Of a stretch of 20,697 bases of DNA, positions 6,130 through 13,265 are shown in pieces. Numbering within the stretch: the first letter of the stretch is position 1; each line of letters begins with the position of its first letter. The stretch is taken from IMG/VR virus record IMGVR_UViG_3300034105_003889, positions 1 to 20,697 of that record; one strand, written 5' to 3'. The stretch is from a virus. The position numbers and the translations under genes were made by a program. The notes under the pieces are model-generated. The model did no database searches and was not told where the DNA came from. It saw only the letters and a program-made list of their open reading frames with translations.

Positions 6130-9100
6130 CTTTTGTTGGATTTACTGCGAATGGGGTATCTTTTATGTATTTTAGTAATAAAGCTTTAGTTCCTACTTCT
6201 CCAGCACCGTGTTCTTCATGCATAGCACGGTTTTTACTTTTAGACAACACTCTTAAATTGCCATTGGAATTGTTTTGTGGATTTCCATCTTTATGATCTA
6301 CATCTTTTCCATCACCTTTTTTAACCCGACCAGTTTTCATCAACTTGCGTCTAGCTAAAACTCTTTTACTTCGGTTTGCTCTTTGCTCCGCAGTACCATG
6401 ATACTCTTTATATTCTTTTTTATAGTTACGAGCTTCTTCTATGAAGCTCTCAAACAGCTCTGGTCTAATCACGCTGTTTTCCCACATCTCATGAAGCAGA
6501 TCTATTGCATTAACTTCTTCAACATTTTTTGTAATTGTTTCTGGTGAAACTAAGCCAGATGAAAGAATAAAATCAACTGCGTCTTGATCGTTCATGTTCT
6601 CGACTAAGAAATCATTTATAAAGTCATATGCCTCTGACATTTCCTGAGAACCAGAAGTATCGAATTGAGAGTAGTCTACAACAGGTATTGCAACTTCCGT
6701 TTCACCATCTATCGTGATGATGTTGTAGTCTCTTGCAGAACTGTCAATATAGTCAGACATATCAAGTGCATTTGATGTTATGAATTCAGGTTCAATACCA
6801 ACATAATTCATTAAACCAATAACATCATCTCCAATGTCTCGTAAATCTTGATCAACTTGTGATGATGAACCGGGATTAATTATTGGTACATTTAATTGTT
6901 GTTGTTGCTGTTGAGTTTCAGTTTCAAACTCTTCCTTCAAATCAATATTCAATACGGTTGATAATCCTCTGATTTTATTTGCACCTGTGCCTTTAGATCT
7001 TCCTTTAAATCCACCTCTGAATCGAAGATCCTTCATTAGTTTTTTGATCAAAGATTCTGATATCTGTTCCATCTTCACATCCGTGCCATCTTTGCTCAAC
7101 GCTAAAACATGACTGGCAGTTTGTGGTGCTTTCTCACCAAACTTCATACTACCACTCATACTCTCAAGACAGAATCCCATTTTGAATTCATCACTTGAGT
7201 CAAATATTTCTATTAGCTTAGCTCCTGCTTTTTTATGTAATTTCTCTTGTTCTTCAATAAGAACCTTTGATGCTTGAAACTGTTTATCTCTTGGCTCTTG
7301 ACCATCAGCAACCATTTTCTTTATTGCTGTTGCATCCCATTGACCAAGTTCGGCGGATTTAACAAACCCACTAATCATTTTCTTCAGCTCAGTCACCAGC
7401 TTAGAAACTTTTGGATTTTTAGAAGCAATGTTTCCTGCATATTCCATTGCTGCTTCAATTGTGGCAGTTGCTTCGCCAGATTCTGCGTTTAGAATTCTAG
7501 CTGATCCGCATTTGACGCTAGCTCTAATGCACTTATTCATATCAATCTTTGAGATATCTCCTTTAGACTTCTCCCAAAGATCTTTTGGTATGAATATTAC
7601 ATCAGTCTTTGATGTTCCATTTGTAGCTCCAGCTTTCTTCCACAACTCAGAAACTCTTCCTTTGTTCTTTCCCATATGAAAAGAAACGGATTCTCCGATT
7701 TGATTGAATATCAAATTTGCTGCTCGCTCAGCTGAAGCATATAAAGTCTGGCTATTCTGTATTTTTGCAATAGTGCTTTCGTTCTCTGTTCCAGTCTTAA
7801 CCCCCAACATCTGATTCATGACAATAGGAATCGCTTCCTCAAGGTCAGTTGCTTTATGATCCCAATCTGGGAATTGCGATCTACTACTAGTAGTTTTCCC
7901 GTGTGGTGGAGTTTTAGGAAGTTGTGGAAGAAGCGTTCTTGGATCTTGCTGAGTTACAGTTGGAGCAGGAGCTTCTTCTGCTTTCTTCTTTTTCTTCTTC
8001 TTCGGTTCTTCTTTTTTGTTTCCCTTTTTCTTACCTTCTTGTTTTCTTGCCCACTCAGGAAATAGTTTCTTAGATGATGGAGTTATAGCAAAGCTGGAAT
8101 CGTCAAGATATTTTGCAGCTTTGCCTCTGTCAAAATGTTGGGGATCAACAAGAACCTGAGAACTGCCAATATCAGCTTTGTCTACAATTTTGGTTTTACC
8201 ACCCTTTGTAGCCACAACAGCAAATTGAGCTTTTTTCCCCTTGCGCTCTTCTTGCTTTCGGATTGTATCTTTCTTCTTTGGATTTCCTGCGCTGCGAACT
8301 TCTGTTCTAACATTTGCTCTCACCTTAGAAGGAGATGCTACTGATTTCTTTTTCATCTTGGTAGCTTCAGTCAATGATTCTTCATTAATTTCTTGCGACA
8401 CTTCTTGCGACATAGTGTCGCGAGCAATTTTACGATTAGCCAATTCATTCAATATAGCATTAGCACTTTGTGCGCCCATGCCCACTCTTATAGCTTCTTT
8501 TCTTCCTAGCATAATAGAAGAACCTATAGCTTTGCTTTCTTCCAACATATTCACAAATGATTCTATGGATTCGGGTGAGAAATATTCAGTTATATTTTTC
8601 TTCTTTGCTGCATTTCTGGTTCTAGCCATAGCATTTCTTTCTACTCTTCTTTTTTCTTCTGCTCCGGGAACGACATCAGTAAACTGCTTACGAAGCATGG
8701 TTGCATATTGTTTTGTACCTTTAGCTTTGTGTATGGATTCTGGCATAAACGCACTAGCCAATTCATCATCTCCTGCTAGAATTGCTTTTCTCATTCTACC
8801 AGCTTTTGCATGTTCTACTGGAATTCTGCCATTCACAACTAGCTTCTTAAGTTGATCTCCAGTCAGATCTTCTTCGTTTCTTTTTGATGCTAACGGATGA
8901 AAGTCAATCTTAACTTTATGAACAGTCTTACCATCGGATCCTATCACTCCACCATACTTTTTGACATGAGCTTCTACCTGAGTTTTTAGTGTTGGTTTAC
9001 CAGTGCTAGTACCAAATTGATCTGGACCAACAGCTACAGTTATATGCTTATGTCCTCCTTTTTCAATCAGATGTACAATGTGATGAAATGGAGTGACTGA

Positions 9101-9397
9101 TGATTTTTGGGGTACTACTCCGAATTTTAATTTAGTACCAGGCATGCTATCTTTAATATACGCATGTGATCCCTGTATCAACTTTTCTTTTTGCTTGAAT
9201 GCTAGTGGTGCATCTGGAGCATTCTCAGAAGCACCAAGTCCATGATAGAAGTGACTGTACCCGGTAGAAGCAGCATGAGCAGCTGCAGCTTGAGCAATTT
9301 CCTCATGTCCCCGTGTGTATGGGTTAAATGCGCCAGTTACTAGGAAGGCAGATCCAACCGATTTTGCTTCTGTCATTAAGTTGAGTAGTTTGTTCAT
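6104..9397 (-). CDS. Giant multidomain protein: cytidylyltransferase-like N-terminus, nuclease-like middle, HNH C-terminus
   Basis: A 1097-residue protein. Residues 17-135 look like a nucleotidyltransferase (HIGH superfamily): VTGAFNPYTRGHEEI carries the G-x-F-x-P-x-x-x-G-H signature with Thr28 in place of the first His. Residues about 330-475 are Lys-rich low complexity, then a linker with PQLPKTPP. Residues about 520-830 form a conserved phage domain with GTSKTDVIFIPK and IRASVKCGSARILNAESGEA; the D...x-x-K spacing recalls PD-(D/E)XK nucleases, which is inference. A poly-Gln run lies near 830. The C-terminus (about 1000-1070) is an HNH-type nuclease motif: VDHKDGNPQNN (D1034-H1035), NLRVLSKSKN (N1047, N1056). 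The leader MNKLLNLMTEA fits head targeting. It follows a terminator, has no clear ribosome binding site, and heads the leftward cluster. Confidence 0.8.
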   Translation of the reverse strand: MNKLLNLMTEAKSVGSAFLVTGAFNPYTRGHEEIAQAAAAHAASTGYSHFYHGLGASENAPDAPLAFKQKEKLIQGSHAYIKDSMPGTKLKFGVVPQKSSVTPFHHIVHLIEKGGHKHITVAVGPDQFGTSTGKPTLKTQVEAHVKKYGGVIGSDGKTVHKVKIDFHPLASKRNEEDLTGDQLKKLVVNGRIPVEHAKAGRMRKAILAGDDELASAFMPESIHKAKGTKQYATMLRKQFTDVVPGAEEKRRVERNAMARTRNAAKKKNITEYFSPESIESFVNMLEESKAIGSSIMLGRKEAIRVGMGAQSANAILNELANRKIARDTMSQEVSQEINEESLTEATKMKKKSVASPSKVRANVRTEVRSAGNPKKKDTIRKQEERKGKKAQFAVVATKGGKTKIVDKADIGSSQVLVDPQHFDRGKAAKYLDDSSFAITPSSKKLFPEWARKQEGKKKGNKKEEPKKKKKKKAEEAPAPTVTQQDPRTLLPQLPKTPPHGKTTSSRSQFPDWDHKATDLEEAIPIVMNQMLGVKTGTENESTIAKIQNSQTLYASAERAANLIFNQIGESVSFHMGKNKGRVSELWKKAGATNGTSKTDVIFIPKDLWEKSKGDISKIDMNKCIRASVKCGSARILNAESGEATATIEAAMEYAGNIASKNPKVSKLVTELKKMISGFVKSAELGQWDATAIKKMVADGQEPRDKQFQASKVLIEEQEKLHKKAGAKLIEIFDSSDEFKMGFCLESMSGSMKFGEKAPQTASHVLALSKDGTDVKMEQISESLIKKLMKDLRFRGGFKGRSKGTGANKIRGLSTVLNIDLKEEFETETQQQQQQLNVPIINPGSSSQVDQDLRDIGDDVIGLMNYVGIEPEFITSNALDMSDYIDSSARDYNIITIDGETEVAIPVVDYSQFDTSGSQEMSEAYDFINDFLVENMNDQDAVDFILSSGLVSPETITKNVEEVNAIDLLHEMWENSVIRPELFESFIEEARNYKKEYKEYHGTAEQRANRSKRVLARRKLMKTGRVKKGDGKDVDHKDGNPQNNSNGNLRVLSKSKNRAMHEEHGAGEVGTKALLLKYIKDTPFAVNPTKDVKYVKRK

Positions 9398-9436
9398 GTA
9401 TTACATTTTCGGAAAGTGTTAACCCAGTAGAGTATG

Positions 9437-9467
9437 TAGAAAAAGAAAGCCGAGCACTTGCTCGGCT
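9437..9467 (-). terminator. Intrinsic terminator of the exonuclease unit
   Basis: On the minus strand AGCCGAGCA/TGCTCGGCT form a 9-bp stem around a 2-base loop (bases 9448-9467), followed by TTTCTTTTTCT (9447-9437). It lies about 30 bases after the stop of the 113-residue gene. A second weaker hairpin (ACACCC at 9474-9479 with GGGTGT at 9492-9497) sits between that stop and the terminator. Confidence 0.85.
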
Positions 9468-9498
9468 ATTAGTACACCCGGAGAGTATTTTGGGTGTC

Positions 9499-9840
9499 TT
9501 AAATGAGTTTTTCTACCTTGATGAACCCTTTGTGGCTTTTGCGCTTACCATTCATCAGTTCATACATGGCAGATTTCGATAGATCGTGTATTCGGCAGAA
9601 CTCCATGAAGTTTTGCACGAGAAAGGATGCTCCAGTAGAGTTGGTAAACATCCAGAGTTTTGTTGGAGTTTGTTCCGTTTCTTCGGGTTTTTCATCCCAC
9701 TTCCATGCCAATCCTGTCTTTATAAAACGACCACCATATTTTTCTACAAAAGCAGATCTATATTTGTGGGAAGATGCAGTTTCGTTGGCTTTTACCCATT
9801 CTCTAGTGTTTTTTATGTTAATCAGTTGTGTGCTATTCAT
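9499..9840 (-). CDS. Small NUMOD-like DNA-binding protein
   Basis: A 113-residue protein. The N-terminal half includes EKYGGRFIKTGLAWKW. The C-terminal half (about 63-112) reads SFLVQNFMEFCRIHDLSKSA, then MYELMNGKRKSHKGF, which resembles the NUMOD-type helix-turn-helix modules that accompany homing endonucleases (pattern: v-x-N-L/M-x-x-F-C-R-x-H-x-L-S ... G-K-x-K-x-H-K-G). No nuclease motif is present. It is likely DNA-binding; whether it is a remnant of a homing endonuclease or a regulator cannot be told. The start overlaps the exonuclease gene by 8 bases and has an AGGAAAG ribosome binding site inside that gene. Confidence 0.75.
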   Translation of the reverse strand: MNSTQLINIKNTREWVKANETASSHKYRSAFVEKYGGRFIKTGLAWKWDEKPEETEQTPTKLWMFTNSTGASFLVQNFMEFCRIHDLSKSAMYELMNGKRKSHKGFIKVEKLI

Positions 9841-10486
9841 GATGATCTTTCCTAAAAGTATCTATTGCTTTCTTGAGTTTACGAACATAATTAACAGGAT
9901 TTCTTTCAAACACTTGAACCTCTCCTGTTTCGCATGTGATGATTATACAAATATTTGTTATGGGAATTCCAAATAATTCTTGCCACATTATCGCATACGC
10001 AGTTGTCTGTGTGAAATAATTCTCAATGTGTTCTTCTGTCTTTAATCGAGTGCTTCCCTTGAAGTCTATTACTGACAGTTTTCCATTGAATTCTGCGATG
10101 CAATCGATTCTTCCTGCTAGTTTTAAGTTTCTACTGAACAGCGGAGCTTCTATTGCATGAATGTTGTCAATTTGATCTAGGATAGGCTTTGTCTGGAGAA
10201 AAAGATCCAGTACATCCGGCATGATCTCTTTCGATTTGAGATCTTGGTTTAAGAGGTATCTTTCGATGATGGAGTGCAGGTTTGTCCCTCTTTTTATTAC
10301 CCGCTTTGATTCTGCTTGATTGTTTTTTCGCCATTGTGCAAAGAATATACGTTTTTCCCAACCAGTTACTGTTGTCACCGAAGGATAATGCACACCTTCG
10401 CAAAGATATCTGCGACCGTTAATCTCATCTTCGACGGATTCGATAGATGCGAAGGTGTGCGGAATGTGGGTAAATTGTTTTTTCAC
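9833..10486 (-). CDS. RecB-type PD-(D/E)XK exonuclease
   Basis: A 217-residue single-domain nuclease of the RecB/Cas4-like superfamily, widespread in cyanophages and other T4-like phages. Visible motifs are YPSVTTVT near the N-terminus, RGTNLHSIIE (H71), E113 in HAIEAPLF, D128 in LAGRID, D141-F-K143 in VIDFKGS, and the Q160-x-x-x-Y164 motif in FTQTTAYA. This completes the metal-binding catalytic set. The probable role is degradation or processing of DNA ends in recombination or host-DNA breakdown. The start codon is GTG at 10486, chosen because the conserved region begins within a few residues. No Shine-Dalgarno exists, and a good sigma70 promoter places the transcript start at the GTG itself. 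It is coupled to the NUMOD-like gene. Confidence 0.88.
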   Translation of the reverse strand: MKKQFTHIPHTFASIESVEDEINGRRYLCEGVHYPSVTTVTGWEKRIFFAQWRKNNQAESKRVIKRGTNLHSIIERYLLNQDLKSKEIMPDVLDLFLQTKPILDQIDNIHAIEAPLFSRNLKLAGRIDCIAEFNGKLSVIDFKGSTRLKTEEHIENYFTQTTAYAIMWQELFGIPITNICIIITCETGEVQVFERNPVNYVRKLKKAIDTFRKDHHE

Positions 10487-10493
10487 TAGTCAC

Positions 10494-10522
10494 AGTATAC
10501 ATCATGAATACGCTATAGTCAA
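10494..10522 (-). promoter_or_regulatory. Sigma70-type promoter of the exonuclease gene
   Basis: Minus-strand TTGACT (10522-10517), a 17-base spacer and TATACT (10499-10494) match the -35 and -10 consensus at 5 of 6 positions each. The -35 abuts the stop codon of the preceding gene. The predicted start site is about 10487, next to the GTG start codon, implying a nearly leaderless mRNA. Confidence 0.75.
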
Positions 10523-11413
10523 TTACTTTTTAGGTGCGCCTCTGAATTGGCTAGTAACGTCATGATTTTTTTCATCATAGACTTTGAAGTTACTCTTGCC
10601 ACTAACAATACGCATTACACCCTTATGAGAAACTGCTGTTCCTTTTTTCTTCATGCCTTTATCCATGAAAGTAATCTTGAATAGCTTTTTCTTGTGCTTT
10701 ACTATAGATTCTCTCAGTGCTGTAACATCTTGCATTGACTGGTTCTTAATTATAGAAGCAACACCATATGGATCAGTAGTAGTAGGACTTCCAGCTCGCC
10801 CTGGTTCTACGGTTTCTTCTTCTTCTTCTTCTTCTGGTTGCTGTCCGGGAGTGTTTCCCTTTGGTGTTAGTGGAGCAGGTTGGGGTGGAGGAGGAGGAGG
10901 TGCAGTGGCTTCACCTAGTGTCTTCTTTTTAACTATACCATTTTCTCCTACTTCTTTCTCTCCTATTTTTCCGACTCTTCTTCCAACTTCACCAGCTGCT
11001 GCCATGGTTCCAGCTCTCAATGCTGCTGCTCCTAATCCTCCGGCAGCAGCGCCGCCTGCAGCAGCGCCACCACCTATACCAAGTAAACCTAGTAGCAATG
11101 GTGCGAGTTCTAACAAAACTTCTTCCATAATGCATGAAAATACTTCTTCTGGACTATTTTCATTAATTAGCGTGTGAACGTCTTCAGACAAATCAATCTG
11201 TTTGATTGTTGGTCTGTTCATGCATTGATCAAAACCGATCCGAGTGAGCAATTTCTCTTGTTCTTCTGTTAACTCTACCCCCATCTTGTCTTCAAATGCT
11301 TGTAGACTGTAACAAACGGCTTCAGTTATTTGTGCATATAGTGCATCATTACTTGGTTTATTGACTATTGAGTTTACAGCTTCTAACAGGGATCGTTGTT
11401 TTGAGTTATTCAT
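10523..11413 (-). CDS. Low-complexity, probably virion-associated protein with Gly/Ala-rich membrane-active segment
   Basis: A 296-residue protein that I do not recognise. The leader MNNSKQRSLLEAVN has Glu11 in a head-targeting-like context. Residues about 20-95 are helical and acidic. Residues about 97-140 are hydrophobic then Gly/Ala-rich (LLLGLLGIGGGAAAGGAAAGG), like glycine-zipper or membrane-inserting regions. After about 170 come a poly-Pro run, a run of seven Glu encoded by seven GAA codons, and a spacer. A small basic C-terminal domain (about 240-296, KLFKITFMDKGMKKKGTAV ... VTSQF) may bind nucleic acid. TATAAATA lies 15 bases before the ATG with GGAG between, so it is a late gene. 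Ejected virion protein is the inferred role. Confidence 0.7.
   Translation of the reverse strand: MNNSKQRSLLEAVNSIVNKPSNDALYAQITEAVCYSLQAFEDKMGVELTEEQEKLLTRIGFDQCMNRPTIKQIDLSEDVHTLINENSPEEVFSCIMEEVLLELAPLLLGLLGIGGGAAAGGAAAGGLGAAALRAGTMAAAGEVGRRVGKIGEKEVGENGIVKKKTLGEATAPPPPPPQPAPLTPKGNTPGQQPEEEEEEETVEPGRAGSPTTTDPYGVASIIKNQSMQDVTALRESIVKHKKKLFKITFMDKGMKKKGTAVSHKGVMRIVSGKSNFKVYDEKNHDVTSQFRGAPKK
10814..10834. repeat. Trinucleotide repeat (TTC)7 coding poly-Glu
   Basis: Seven uninterrupted TTC units (GAA on the coding strand) encode seven glutamates in the linker of the low-complexity protein. Such a pure repeat can change length by slippage without breaking the frame. Confidence 0.9.
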
Positions 11414-11428
11414 AGAAATCTCCGAAGG

Positions 11429-11436
11429 TATTTATA
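11429..11436 (-). promoter_or_regulatory. T4-late promoter (perfect TATAAATA)
   Basis: Minus-strand TATAAATACC, an exact T4 late octamer, ends 15 bases before the ATG of the low-complexity protein, with a GGAG ribosome binding site in between. It lies in the 57-base gap between divergent genes. Confidence 0.75.
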
Positions 11437-11470
11437 GTATACATACTTTTACTTATAAGAGGAATACTAC

Positions 11471-11710
11471 ATGGATTATAAAAGCGCAAGATTAGTTGGT
11501 GCAAGCGGAAAACTTCAGAAAAATAAGGGAGTAATGTTTATTGGCACAAACAATCAAACCTGCACATTAGGATTTAAAGGTCTTAGTGGTGGAAATTGGG
11601 TTGATTCTTCTGTAACTTTGACTTTAACCACCACTCAGTTGTCTATTATTATTCCTGTGCAAGTTTATGGTGCTACTCTTGGCACTGGATCTTTATTCGA
11701 ACTCAATTAA
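11471..11710 (+). CDS. Small beta-rich protein, possible virion decoration
   Basis: A 79-residue rightward gene among leftward ones. The sequence is Gly/Thr/Ser-rich with alternating hydrophobic strands (KGVMFIGTNNQTCTLGFKGL, SVTLTLTTTQLSIIIPVQVY), ending GTGSLFELN. Small proteins of this style (extended strands with a closing G-T-G turn) occur among phage structural and decoration proteins, but I cannot name a family. The start is supported by AAGAGGAA 8 bases upstream. No perfect late octamer faces it in the shared intergenic region; the promoter is unidentified. Its TAA stop interlocks with the TAA stop of the opposing endolysin gene in TTAA, leaving no room for a terminator. Confidence 0.65.
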   Translation: MDYKSARLVGASGKLQKNKGVMFIGTNNQTCTLGFKGLSGGNWVDSSVTLTLTTTQLSIIIPVQVYGATLGTGSLFELN

Positions 11711-13161
11711 TCTTTTTTAGTAGACCAAAGTTCTCCTTCGGCTTTTCTCCTAGTGATTAAGCCAGGGAGAACTTTTCCTTGAGACTTATTATACTTTGTT
11801 AGAGCAGCGGGAACTTGATGCCAATTATCAGGATGACTGAGAGCACCTGAGATGCTTTCAAATCCCTTCTTACCATAAAAATTCTCACCAACATTATACG
11901 AGAAGCTCATCATTGCTGCTTGTTGATGCGGTGACATCTTACCCCAATGTGGTAGTTTTGCTAACTTTGGAGAAACTACATTCTCTAGGTGGTGAGTGAA
12001 ATGTTTCTGCGCGTCTTCTCGCGTAACAGTATCACCCGGTTGAACTGCTTTTCCAGTTGAGTACCGAGTGTTTCCATACCCAATAGTCCAATGCCCATCT
12101 TTGTTGTATGCTTTTGTTTCAAAACCTTCTTTGCCTGTGATCAATGCAGAAGCAATACCATGAGCAGTTGGTGTTGATTTTTCTTCTTTTTTCTTTGCTA
12201 CAACTTTTCCAGAACCAACACTAGGAGCAGGAGAAGTTATCGCAGTTCTGCTTGGTTGTGGATTAGACATAAGTTTATGTCCGCCAATAACAGAACCAGC
12301 CAAACCTAAACCAATTGCTGTTCCTTTAACTAAATTTTTAAAGTCCATAGTTTCTTTTAATTGTGGAGTTTCTGGAAATAATATAAAGCTAGTACGATTG
12401 CCCATTGTCTCACTATAAGCTTGACGGCTGTGTTTATTTGGCTCATATGGTTCTCCGACAGTAGGAGGACTTGATGTTGCTGATTTACCAATTCTTTTTT
12501 CTATCTTAGCTGCATATTTTTGTTGTTGTGTTGGTGATAAGTTTGGTTTTTTAATTGAAGTTAGTTCCATTTTATCATGAAGATTATTATAAGCTATAGT
12601 TGGAATTCGTTCTCCAGATGGAGTAATCATATGACTGTTAGTATCATAAAATAAATGTACTTTTCCTATCTTTGCTAATCGAGCCCACACAGATTTTGCA
12701 CCAGTGCTTTGATCAGATCCAGCAAGTAATGGAGATTGGTTATGATTTGCTATGGCTTGATAAACTTTTGGAACTAGATCTTCAACTTTAGATTTTTTTC
12801 CACGATGATCTTGATGTACTCGCACATGCGATACAGATAAATGAGTAGAATGTCCAGTAGCTTTATGAAAACCACTATTTTCTTTTCTGTCTGTTCTAGA
12901 AATTTGAACTGTGCCAACTAATTTATGGCTTCCAGATTCGTTGGGATGAGTAATATGATAATGTGTTTCATTTCCCATCTTGTGTATATGATATGGACCA
13001 ACTTCTCCTATTTTAAACTTACCACTGTTAAAAACTGCAGGATGAGCATCCATAGGAACATAAAAACTTCGTTCATTATATGATGCATCAACCTCAGGCG
13101 ACATGGCTATCGGTTCTTCGTTTAAATAGCGTTTATTCATACATTTATGTAGTTTAGCCAT
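11707..13161 (-). CDS. GH24 endolysin (T4-type lysozyme fold) with extra N-terminal GNAT-like domain
   Basis: A 484-residue protein. The C-terminal 150 residues form a phage lysozyme that cleaves the glycan strands of peptidoglycan: the E-D-T catalytic set is visible as E345 in TGKEGFETKAY, D355 and T359 in KDGHWTIGYGNT, followed by AAMMSFSYNVG and LITRRKAEGELW. Residues about 45-175 form a separate domain with VGPYHIHK, RVHQDHRGKKSKVEDL and SDQSTGAKSVWARL, which looks GNAT-like and is shared with the protein at the right edge. A hydrophobic stretch at about 279-292 follows Met272. Typical GH24 endolysins are 150-180 residues, so this one is nearly three times longer. The start lacks a ribosome binding site; Met8 is an alternative. 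It could be a virion-associated lysin rather than the lysis endolysin. Confidence 0.85.
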   Translation of the reverse strand: MAKLHKCMNKRYLNEEPIAMSPEVDASYNERSFYVPMDAHPAVFNSGKFKIGEVGPYHIHKMGNETHYHITHPNESGSHKLVGTVQISRTDRKENSGFHKATGHSTHLSVSHVRVHQDHRGKKSKVEDLVPKVYQAIANHNQSPLLAGSDQSTGAKSVWARLAKIGKVHLFYDTNSHMITPSGERIPTIAYNNLHDKMELTSIKKPNLSPTQQQKYAAKIEKRIGKSATSSPPTVGEPYEPNKHSRQAYSETMGNRTSFILFPETPQLKETMDFKNLVKGTAIGLGLAGSVIGGHKLMSNPQPSRTAITSPAPSVGSGKVVAKKKEEKSTPTAHGIASALITGKEGFETKAYNKDGHWTIGYGNTRYSTGKAVQPGDTVTREDAQKHFTHHLENVVSPKLAKLPHWGKMSPHQQAAMMSFSYNVGENFYGKKGFESISGALSHPDNWHQVPAALTKYNKSQGKVLPGLITRRKAEGELWSTKKD

Positions 13162-13200
13162 TTATTTTAATTTGTCGTGGATTTATGTGTCCAACTATGG

Positions 13201-13208
13201 TATAAATA
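13201..13208 (+). promoter_or_regulatory. T4-late promoter (perfect TATAAATA) of the outer-membrane protein gene
   Basis: TATAAATAACC lies 57 bases before the ATG in the 104-base gap between divergent genes. The expected transcript start is near 13213, at the base of a small hairpin. Confidence 0.75.
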
Positions 13209-13213
13209 ACCCT

Positions 13214-13233
13214 ACACCCGCTACAAAGGGTGT
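13214..13233 (+). other. 5'-end stem-loop in the leader of the outer-membrane protein gene
   Basis: ACACCC and GGGTGT pair into a 6-bp stem with an 8-base loop. With the late promoter upstream, the stem would sit at the very 5' end of the mRNA. Such terminal hairpins protect messages from 5'-dependent decay in other systems. The AAAAGGAG ribosome binding site downstream remains free. Confidence 0.5.
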
Positions 13234-13265
13234 TAGTCTTTAAAATCTTACAAAAGGAGATATGA

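Noticed and set aside
8241-8855. Open frame of about 200 codons antisense to the giant multidomain gene
   Set aside because: It mirrors a Lys/Ala-rich coding region whose complement rarely makes stops. The leftward gene has recognisable domains, while this frame has no ribosome binding site or recognisable motif.
9503-9976. 157-codon rightward frame over the exonuclease end and NUMOD-like gene
   Set aside because: Both leftward genes show conserved motifs and coupled translation; the rightward frame has none and would begin inside the other gene's last codons.
10653-11177. 174-codon rightward frame rich in Ser, Pro and Ala
   Set aside because: It is the complement of the poly-Glu, poly-Pro and Gly/Ala codons of the leftward low-complexity protein, which has its own late promoter and ribosome binding site.
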